DNA from: Sipunculus nudus | Taxonomy: Eukaryota > Annelida > Sipuncula > Golfingiida > Sipunculidae | Assembly (NCBI GenBank): GCA_026874595.1 | Contig: CM049318.1 | Coordinates: forward strand, 54,196,250-54,260,249 | DNA length: 64,000 bases | Direction: 5' to 3' | Part shown: piece after piece, positions 54,733 through 64,000 of the stretch | Layout: the number at the start of each line of letters is the position of its first letter | Numbering within the stretch: position 1 is the stretch's first letter | The notes under the pieces: model-generated | Database searches by the model: none | What the model saw: only the letters and a program-made list of their open reading frames with translations | Told to the model about the DNA's origin: nothing | Made by a program: the position numbers and the translations under genes

Positions 54733-57060
54733 GGGTAGAACAGAACAGAACAGAAATTTATTCAAAAAAGCGTCCCAAACTTGGGAATGGAGTGATTACA
54801 AGCATGTCATGTTTGTATTGTAGAAAAGATGGCGCTGTGTACTGACTCATACAGATACAGCGATAGCATGGAGTGCAGAAGTGGTTCTAGGCTGTACATA
54901 AGTGCAGTGTTATAAGTACAGTATACATACATACAAGTATATATTTAACTACAGGAATATGATTAATCATGATTGTGAAGAATGGTATATTGGTTTTACT
55001 AGGGTGTGCTACTGTGCCTAGCAGTGAATAATGAATACTGATCCAGATAACTAAGTACAAGGACAATCAAGTGTAGGTGTATTTACGGATAGCTAAGGGA
55101 TATAAAAGAGATATGAACAAGGTTTTAGTATGGAGAAAGGGAACTTGATAAGCACCAAATGCTAAAGCCCTCTGGGTATTCATTTACAAAAAATATATTA
55201 AACCACTGTGGGACCAATTTAATTATCTAAACAAGTGCTACAATACAAGGTCAACCTAAAGTTGTCATGGTAAAGACTAGAGACCAGAGAATGCATTAAA
55301 CATGTGCAAACAACATTTATCGTATTTACATAGATAAATAACACAGAAGAAGAAAACTCACTGAATAAACAATGTGTGAAACTCTAAAGTTTCCCAATTA
55401 TTATCTTACTCAGTCTGCTGTCACTGTTCATAAGGTACATGTACCTCATTTTTAATACATTTGGCTGAGCATAAATGTCTTTAGGTAGGATTTTGTGTCT
55501 AGCTTGTGTAAAATCTCTGCAGTAAAACAGGTAGATGAATTCATCACCAATATAATTTTCTGGGAACAACTTGCAACATTGAGAATTTATGTTTTCATTT
55601 TCCTTATGCCAGTAAGCAACTTGCAATCTACATTTTTTTTTCTCAGTTTACACAGGCTGATCGCAAGACATTTAGGTGGGCTGGTAAGGTAGTTTTCTAA
55701 ATCAAATTGGAATTTACAAATTTTGAAGTCAGAGCAGAAAACAGAGTTATCAACTGTTGAATTCCACTCCGGATAGTAGATATCCATCTGCCTGAAGGCA
55801 CTTGGGTTATGCCACAAGTTGGACATGCCATGAGTATGCAGGGTCTGTTTTATGTGCATAATCCATTGTCTCTCCAAGCTAAGTAGTGTATTAATTTATA
55901 TATGGTGTTGCTATACTTTCTTTCGCGACTCTCAATAGTTCTATAATAGTAATTTTTAAAATCTTAAATGTACAGTTTTCGATAAGCTCTAATAATTTCT
56001 TGTTATATCCCCATATTTCACATCCGTATATTAATATAGACAGTATTAGTGAGTCAAATAATTTAAGCATCACTTCTAGGGACAGATGTCTCTTTTTACC
56101 TTTGCACTGTAGTGCGAACATGGCTTGATTTGCCTTCTCTATCTGAATGTTTACCGCAACCTTCAAATTGCGATTAAAATTTATTTTCAGTCCAAGGTGG
56201 CAGTAACTGTCTTGAACCTCCACGCAGTTGTTATTGTATGTGAATTATGGAATGTTTCTTATTTTACCCTCGGGGAAGATAACAATTTTGGTTTTTGAAA
56301 CATTAACATCTAGGTTCCCGTACCTGCAGTATTGGTACGTACTGTCAAGGGCTATCGGTAGGTCTTCTTCACTTTCTGACAGGATTATTATATCATCAGC
56401 GTAGAACATTATGTACATTTTCAGATTGATTTCTATGTCGTCATCAGACAAATTATCTCTAATCATTTATTGAGGTCATTAAGAACATTTTCTGCTAAGC
56501 TGCTTTCAAGTTCTGCTAGGAATATCAAAACAAAAGGATAGGTGATATATTTTCACCCTGGCGTACGCCAAAGTCACATGTAAAAAGCTCTGACATATAA
56601 ATCACAATTCTTACACACGATTTAGCATTTCAGATGTATGTTGCATACTCTGAATACTTTGACATAAATGCCATTTGCAAGGATTTTCGGCACAGGGTAT
56701 TCCTACACACTGAATCAAATGCTTTCTTGTAGTTAACGAATGCATATTATACAGCTCAAAGTAAATATATAGTCTATTGTTAAATATTTACTTCTAAAGC
56801 CTGTATTAAGCCGACTGACCAGCTACCGAGAATGACTCCTGAGTCCAAGATAGGGTTGAATAGTTTGGTTTAGAAGTTATGTAATTTATTCCTCCCAAAT
56901 TTTAGATATTCATTCAATATCCTATCCATGCTACAAACTCTGTTGTTTTTCATTTTTGTTTTATTTCTACAACAATATCTGCCTCAGTGAATAGAGAGTT
57001 GATTTCTGAGTTGAGCTCAGTAATATTACTGTCTGAGAAACTATATCTATCATGAGCATT
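54733..57060 (-). pseudogene. Decayed LINE (non-LTR retrotransposon), RT to 3' tail
   Basis: On the - strand the order is LFN-x-ILDSG (~56.85 kb), VNYKKAFDSVCRNTL (~56.75), GVRQGENISP (~56.56), FYADDIIIL (56389-56406), YLGL/HLGLKINFNR (~56.2), KLFDSLILSILIYGCEIWG (~56.0), then GDEFIYLFYC (~55.53), typical of LINE RT and post-RT regions. Stops and frame changes interrupt it. It ends at 54738 with 'aataaatttctgttctgttc'. The 5' part is missing. The clade is not assigned, perhaps CR1- or RTE-like. Confidence 0.8.
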
Positions 57061-57650
57061 GTCTTTATTCATTTTCTAAAAATGCTTTGCAAACATTGAA
57101 AATTCATGATTTTTTTTCTTTTTTTTTTTGGGGGGGGGGGGGGTTTCTTTTTGCCTTTATTAGGTTTTTCGAATGCTTGGACTTTTTTTAAGTATAATAA
57201 GTTGCGCCACCAGTTTCTGGTACAACACAAAGCTATCCAAGATCTTTGGTCAACTTGATTTTTTTTATCATTCCATGCAAAATTTCTTGATATATTTGAG
57301 AATTTGTTCCATAAAAAAAATAGATTATTCAAAGTCATGGTCACTCTCTTAACAAAGGTCATGTCCCCATTTTATATAGAATCCTTCCTCTCAGCCATAT
57401 CTATGAACATGTCAAGTTTGACATGTCGGTAAAGATCAATGAAATATTTTTTTGGAGTTATCACGCAGACAAGATTTATCTGTGGCGGCGACAACTTCGG
57501 CGGCGGGGCCGACCGTCATCGACTTTGTCTTGGGATTCAATAAAACCACACATCCTAATTCTCATGGATCCTAATAAACCTATCATTACTGTAAGTCATC
57601 ATCTTCATTTTCCTCTGTCAATCTAACCAACGTTGTCCTTCAGCTCAACA
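57061..57650. other. No gene recognised
   Basis: Has a G-run at 57131-57143. Phrases near 57230-57360 ('tatccaagatctttgg', 'accattcca'-like) resemble the ~750 bp segment at 53485-53560, so a third diverged fragment may lie here. Confidence 0.4.
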
Positions 57651-58860
57651 ACTCCATGTACATTGTACGTCATCGTCCCTCTTGGTCGGGCATCCAAAGC
57701 ACTGACATTGCCCCCTTAAAACGTCATTTTCACTATCTGGCACGGTAACATCATCATCGCCGTCTCTGAGCAACAAAATCGTCACTGCAAATCAATATCT
57801 TCATCATCGCCTCTCAATGACAGCACTGCCATTGTCGGTATTCATTAGTTTCGTCTGTCATCGAAAGAACTGCTAAGTCCTATTCTCAGTCATCACCGTT
57901 GCTGCCCGTAATCATCCTCCTCATTGTCACTCTCTGTCGTCAACTCTGTTATCGCTGTCAATATCACTGTCACCGTTTGTCATCAACATCACTGTCACTG
58001 TCTATGATAAACATTACCGTCCGTCACTGACATCAATGCCACTGTCCGTTATAAACATAACTTTCTCACGCCATCTTTAAAATCACTGTCACTATCCACC
58101 ATCAACAGCACTGTCACTGTCCGTCTTCAACATTGTCACCAACGTCAGTCATCGACACCACTGTCACACTCAGTCATCAACATCACTGTATTGTCAGTCA
58201 TCTACATCACTTTAAGTGTCCGTAATCGACATTACTGCCACAGTACATCATCAACATTGTCACAGTTGTCTGTCATCGAAATCACAGTTGCTGTTTGTTA
58301 TCAAAATCAAAATCACTGTCCGTCACTGAAAGCACTGTCACTGCCAGTCACCAACATCACTGTCATTGTCCGTCATCGATATCACTGTCACTGTTTTTAT
58401 CAAAATCAAAATCACTGTTCATCATCAACGTTGTCATCACCGTCAGTCATCGACATCACTGTCACTCTCCTTCCTCGACGTCTCTGTCACTGTCTGACAT
58501 CAACATCGTTGTCATTGTCCGTCATCAACATCACTGTCACTGTCAGACATCAACATTACTGTCACTGTTTTTCATCAAAATCACTGTATGTCACTGATAG
58601 CGCTGTTTCTGTCAGTCATCAAGATCACCGTCACTGTCCGTCATCAACAGCACTGTCACTTTACGTCAGAAACATCACTGTCACTGTGTGTAATCGACAC
58701 CACTCTCACTGTCCGTCTCCAGCATTGTCACGACAGTCTGCCATCGACATCAAGGTATTGTCCGTCGACATCAACATCACGGTCACTTTGTGTCATCGAC
58801 ACCACTGTCAGTCTCCGTCATCAACATTGTCACCACCGTTTGTCATTGACATATTAGTAC
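57651..58860. repeat. Minisatellite of CACTGTCACTGTCCGTCATC units
   Basis: Units of ~24 bp and their multiples ('catcaacatcactgtcactg', 'tccgtcat') run for over 1 kb with changes. Three overlapping Ser/His/Thr-rich + strand frames up to 236 residues are generated by the repeat. No start context or domain supports a gene. Confidence 0.85.
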
Positions 58861-60620
58861 CATCGGCTTATAGCATATTCATTGTCGCTATTTTTCTATA
58901 ACTTCAAATAGTATAAAATTGACCATCAAAATGATTAATCGTAATATTCAATTTCTATATTACAATACTTTACCAGCTGACACTTTCAGTCAATCCCAGT
59001 CTAATTTATGTATCTTTATTTGTTCTATGGCCACTGTTAAATGGTTGTACTTGTAGACCTATTTTGTCAATATATATATGTTGGGGTGAAATATGGAATT
59101 GTAAAAAAAATAAGTCTTTCCATATTTAATCTGCCTTCCTCGTGATCTTCATTTTTGGTGAAGTATTTTTTTTTATATCAGAATATGTAGATCTATGCTT
59201 GTGTATATGAGTGTGTGTACAATAAATTTTAGTTAAGAGGAATCATAGAGACCGACAAAAATACCTCGACACTTCGACACACGCGGGTTTTATTTTATAA
59301 ATTTGCAGGAATTCGCGGTCTGTTCAACTTGATCAGGTTTTAGTAAACATACTGACATTGGTAGAAAACATACAATTATTTTCTAAATATATCTACAAAT
59401 GTTGTCTACTGTTCCAATATGTGAATGATGTGTATTTTTTATAAATATAACAAATTAAACATGAAAGAAGATGGGACAATGTCATAGCACGCTTTCTCGT
59501 GAGAAAACGAATATGTGAAATCTACAATTGTGAAATACATGCTTTACAATTTTTGGTAATTTTATTTGCATTTTAATTTTTTTATCATATCGATCGGTCG
59601 ACGTGTCATTTTCAGATAGTTTACTGTTTATTCACAGCATGGGTTTGGGAGTTTGATTAAACCGAAGTATATACATATAGCATTTCGAGCGCCTGTGGCC
59701 ATTATCAAAAGTAATCAAGACGCATTTTAGGAGCTGAGTGCGTTAGTGTGATGTTTATTGTATATACCTATATATCTGACGTAATGCTTTAAAGTGATAT
59801 ATATCTTATATACCTGTATATATAAAGCTGACGACGGTGTTACAACTCCATCAGATATTTAATCACGTGACCTATTATAATAAACATAAACGTAGGGGTT
59901 GCAAATACATTTTAAATAAACCCTATTGTAATAGCGTGCGCTATTGTAATAATCGTCACATTAAGTCAAACTTTGCATTACCTACCCCTGCTGTAATACT
60001 TTGTTTCATTTACATAGGGGACACTGTTACCAAAGTCCATGTAGGGCCGTAAAAATGGCCGAGCCATTCTTTTTATTCAAGATATTGCTTGTAAATAAAC
60101 ATTAATAAACTCATCATTCAACCCTTGTTATCACTGTTCACACAACTGTGCACTTAATGACCCGAAGACCTGTTTTTCCTGGGGTGGTTTAGTGACCTTT
60201 GGATGAGAGTTAATTGTTACAAATTGTTCAGACAAACACTGAAGGGTTTCACTGGTGGGTTACATTACCACGACTCGCTCATGTGATGCTGTTGGCGTGC
60301 GTATGATGTCAATTATATACAGGATTTTTAATGGCTTAGGTTACAATACTATAAAACTATGCCAAAGGTAATGACCCCAGTGTAAAATTACGAAATTATG
60401 TTATTGGATAAGCCAGCGACGCTAAACTGATTTTATATAGGGCCTTTACTGGTACACATTAAAATTATCGTGAATTAAAATTGTCTCTGTTTATCCTCTC
60501 CCTTCCTGTTTACTCCCGCCCCCTCTGCTCCTCTTGACAATAAGGAATTACTAATGTACCCACGTGGGTAGAGTTAACGTCACACGGTAATATAAAATTG
60601 AAGCTTTAAAAAATTTTTAT
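58861..60620. other. No gene recognised
   Basis: AT-rich intergenic DNA. The small perfect palindrome 'atagcgtgcgctat' near 59930 lies in a locally repetitive stretch. Confidence 0.4.
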
Positions 60621-60624
60621 TTTT

Positions 60625-60703
60625 GACAACGAGAGTTCAACCAGTACGGAATGTAACAACAACACGAGTTACGCCCGTGTCACATAATAGAGCACCTGTA
60701 ACA
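60625..60703 (-). repeat. Fragment of the gypsy-like LTR
   Basis: 'acgagagttcaaccagtacg' and 'acgcccgtgtcaca', then 'agagcacctgtaaca', match 30137-30249 in the same orientation. An internal piece is deleted. Confidence 0.8.
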
Positions 60704-60712
60704 CAATACCTA

Positions 60713-60895
60713 ATGCCTGCGATTCAATTTATCCAAATTCCGAGCTTTCTTAAGTTTTGTTTGGCGGTCATGCTGAATTTAAGATATATGATAATCTTTG
60801 CTGGTATCTCTGCCGGGGAGACCTATAACGAAGCATCAAAGTCTATAAATGATGCCAAAGTCGATATCGTAAATCATTTTAAGAATCGTGATTAA
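60713..60895 (+). CDS. Hypothetical 60-residue open frame, doubtful
   Basis: From an ATG at 60713 the frame gives a hydrophobic start and then AGISAGETYNEASKSINDAK to HFKNRD and TAA. Composition of the second half is protein-like, but no family is recognised and the start abuts an LTR fragment. It may be a remnant of an exon or a chance frame. Confidence 0.12.
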   Translation: MPAIQFIQIPSFLKFCLAVMLNLRYMIIFAGISAGETYNEASKSINDAKVDIVNHFKNRD

Positions 60896-61024
60896 ATGTG
60901 ATTTACCAGCATTTTGTCACAATTTCCTCACATTATATGCAAATAAAATAAACTGTATGAAAATTAATGTCAATAATATCAACCAAACATTTCCTGAAAG
61001 GAGACATTAGAGTTTGGTCCAAAT

Positions 61025-61105
61025 ACTTTGCAAGTAATCAATTACAAATACAATTTCTTTTAAAAGTAATCGATTAAAATTACAATTACTTCTAAAGTAA
61101 TCGCA
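61025..61105. repeat. GTAATCGATTAC-type short repeat
   Basis: 'agtaatcaattacaaatac', 'agtaatcgattaaaattac' and 'aaagtaatcg' recur over ~80 bp, a degenerate simple repeat. Confidence 0.6.
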
Positions 61106-63913
61106 GGACCATGTACCACATGCAAGAAAAGCAATTGAGTTAGAGATTGGTTTGAGCTCCAAACATTTTTTAGCTGTCTCAACAAATTTATAAAGCCTCA
61201 ATCTACACAATATACATTATCAATTTTAGTAGGATATGTACAAAGAGTCATTGTTAAGTGTTAATGTGATATTAAATCAAACATTTCAAAGTCGCCACAA
61301 AACGGATGTAGATTTTGGTAAATCAATGAAGCTTGTTGTAAAGAAAGAAAAAAAAATCAACATAACATAATTATAGGAACACATACCTGTGTATGTGGGT
61401 TTCGGTAACCACTTAAATATGATTGGGTCACTTCAATGAAGGTGTGGTTAAAAAAAGGAGAGAAATCAGTTAAACATTATCAAAAAAGAAAAATTTGGGC
61501 GTGTGGCTTTCGGTAACCACTAAACAGATCGAAACCGTGACATTTCAAAACAGCTGTTTCCGTATGTTTATTTACATAAAATTCATAAACTTCTTCTTGA
61601 TTTCCCTAATAAATGTGAATCTTTGCATATCCTTTGTATGCAAGTAATTTGTCATGCGCTTTGCGAAATTTACGAGTCAATTAAAATATACTTTATAATG
61701 TTATTAACAATATGCGACAACTTTTGTCAGACTGATTCATCCTTTAAAATCTTGTCTTTCATGGGGTTTATTGAAATAATATATCACTGGTTAAAAGCAT
61801 TAAAATGTATCATTGAATTAAATCAACAAGATGGTTATCTAACCAGTGTGGGGTTAACTTGAAATTAGGTTCATTCGATGTGACTAGCGCCATCTACCAG
61901 ACTTCCTATCACCATATATATCTGTTAGAGGAGTTAAACGACAGATGGCGAAGGGAGTCAATCAATTCCTTTTATGGGCCTTGAGTCCCTGTATTAAATT
62001 AATGCCCTCATATTTCCATATTCCGTGAAGTCCTAACGGCAAAAACACCTATGTTTATGTGCTTGCGTATACTTGAAAATTTTACTTATTCCGAGAAGTT
62101 ACTATACCACAAAAACGTCAATGATTATGAAATTTGCCTTGACACAATTTTATTCAACACACTTTGACGGACTACATTTAAACAACCATTGTATTGGAGG
62201 TGGGGGGGGGGGGGGCTCAGATTTTGACTTCAACAAACCCTAAAAAGCAGCTTGTCGTATTCTTGTGAGTCCGAGTCATGCGCAGCGTGGTCCCATGTGC
62301 GTGTCCAACAATCAGTGCAGTGTACCCTCGTTCCTTGCCATTGACGCGGGTCAGGGACTTGCCTTATACAAGTAAGTTAAGTTCTTACGATCGTCAAACT
62401 ATTTGGTTTAATTTAGCTTTAAAATCTAAATTAAAATGAATTTGAGCCAGAATGATATATACATATTTGAAATCCTTAGAATCCTGGACAGTCTGCTGGA
62501 TTCCTGTTTTGAGAAAAATTGAGGAAAAGGTGTACCATGCATTGCCGGTTAATGCTTAACCGGTTGAATACTGATACACTTTAACGTCAGAAACGTGTTT
62601 TTGTGACTAGATAGCTATAACAAACAACTAGTCGGTCACGGACAATAGAAATGTCCATTTTACGATTTTTGACGATGATTAGCCGGAAGAATTGCAGAAG
62701 ATTGGGAATTTTAGCAGATTGTATGAATTCAATTTTGGATACTTTAAATACAACGGCAGTGGTTTTTTGATCATACATTGTTAAGCTATCAATTGACTTG
62801 TCATTTCAGGAATGTTATGTTTAGGTGTCAGTCACCTATTTGCTATTATAATGGGTTGCAATTTTACATGGTACTGATCGCTCGGGCTTTTTCACGGTTA
62901 TCGGTAGGTCCATAAGTATACATTTCACGCTGGTTAAGAACGTTTCGTGTCCTGACCATTGATATTCGGCATATTGTTTCTTCAATATGGTTACGATGTC
63001 CGTGTTGATAATTATATCATTATTATGTAATTTATAGAAGAAACAGGAACAGTAGAGACAATACGTATAAAGAAAACTTAGAAAGACCAAATATTATCTG
63101 TGAAAATTAGAATGTTCTATTTACTTCGGTGATGTATATAAATGTATACTCTTGAAACAAGTTCCCATTTATATAAATTCTTTATGTTCTAAATATTGAT
63201 TAAATATCTATATATAATCTCTTTGTGGATGTGAATACATCTGGCCAATCTTATGTAAATAGTGCAAAAAAATGCTAAACAGTACTTAATATTTAATGGG
63301 TATATAAGACAACTCATCTCCAATTTCTGTTCTGTCAGGCTTCCCAAATGATGTCGAGGATGATGTCACATCACTTCTGGTTGTTTTTATATAAAGTTAA
63401 ATTGTGAAATTTAACAAAATACAAATGTTCCCCTATTATAAGGTATTATATATCACACATATTAATGAAAAAAGTAACGATTCGTATAGTTATTCCAAGT
63501 TGAATAATGTTCACGTCTTGAATCAACAAAATGTTTCGATATTCGAAGTTTACATGTATAAACAAATAAAAAATTTAAGCTCCTCTGAAAAATAGGATTA
63601 TTATATAAATCAGTGATATTGGAAGATGTAATAATGTACTTTATTAATGACATACAGGCGGCTGTTTGGTTAATAGCATGTTTAGGATGTTCAGCATGCA
63701 AGTTGTATTTTATCAATTTATAGGTGATCTGTCATGGTATTTCGATTAATTATATTTTTTTTTATATTTGATAAATGTATATATATATATTTAAATATTA
63801 CATATAACATACATCTTACATATTAAATATAACACATTGCATATTTCATGTACAACATATTACATATTGCACATTACATATAACATATTAGACATAACAT
63901 ATTCTTATTGCAG
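61106..63913. other. No gene recognised
   Basis: AT-rich. 'tttcggtaaccact' is duplicated at ~61399 and ~61509, and a G-run lies at 62200-62215. Short frames lack recognisable domains. Confidence 0.4.
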
Positions 63914-64000
63914 ATCCTGGTGAATGTTTAACAGCTGAATGGCTGTCATTAACATGTATTTGCGGACGACAGAGCACACATATGATTTATACTGCACGTT
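63914..64000 (+). CDS. Possible start of an exon, cut by the window edge
   Basis: The pyrimidine-rich acceptor 'tattcttattgcag' is followed by an uninterrupted frame in phase 1: PGECLTAEWLSLTC, then ICGRQSTHMIYTAR to the edge. Cys/Trp spacing is like an extracellular module, but only 29 codons are visible and no family is assigned. Confidence 0.25.

Noticed and set aside
58191-58901. 236-residue + strand frame with regular Ser/His/Thr repeats
   Set aside because: Generated by the CACTGTCACTGTCCGTCATC minisatellite; three frames overlap with the same composition.

Overview
This is eukaryotic, intron-rich, AT-rich animal DNA with very high repeat content. A bivalve mollusc is the best guess. 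The reasons are a C1q-domain gene, a dispersed element whose ends resemble a common bivalve repeat (recalled, not searched), tRNA-derived SINEs carrying a 'ggtggttttctccggg'-type body, and abundant (TA)n and (GA)n microsatellites. Most long open frames here are low-complexity or transposon shadows. No bacterial-type features, CRISPR arrays, rRNA or functional tRNA genes were seen.

The main gene is on the + strand between about 41.9 and 50.2 kb. Seven exons with mutually compatible splice phases encode 564 residues: the C-terminal part of an MNNL (Notch-ligand N-terminal) domain, a DSL domain, seven EGF repeats, a half EGF, a short linker and a C-terminal C1q domain followed by a stop. There is no membrane segment after the EGF repeats. 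It therefore looks like a secreted Delta/Jagged-like protein whose anchor is replaced by a C1q head, an architecture I do not recognise from described Notch ligands. A signal-peptide exon at 24.84 kb is a plausible exon 1, but at least one exon (first half of MNNL) was not found in the roughly 17 kb between.

A near-copy of that signal-peptide exon and its upstream region lies on the - strand at 6.3 kb. It belongs to a large, eroded inverted duplication (about 6.3-13.8 kb against 21.3-24.9 kb). This suggests a head-to-head pair of related genes, with the body of the second lying left of the window.

The rest is repeats. Region by region: 0-6 kb has SINEs and microsatellites. 6-13.8 kb is the left duplication arm, carrying a 2.4 kb element made of ~156 bp repeats, ten of which contain a perfect AGGTCAnnnTGACCT palindrome. 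14-21 kb holds dispersed repeats and a nested hAT-like insertion. 21-25 kb is the right arm with a foldback hairpin and a MITE. 27-29.4 kb is a TIR element with subterminal inverted motifs. 29.4-37.2 kb is a Ty3/gypsy-like LTR retrotransposon with integrase upstream of reverse transcriptase, itself broken by a TTAA-flanked transposon. 38.5-39.2 kb is a solo LTR. 39.6-41.8 kb is a pogo-like TIR element ending 50 bp before the MNNL exon. 42-50 kb is the gene with satellite-bearing introns. 51-54.7 kb is a duplicated satellite unit. 54.7-57.1 kb is a decayed LINE. 57.6-58.9 kb is another minisatellite. 59-64 kb is mostly unremarkable, with a possible exon at the right edge.
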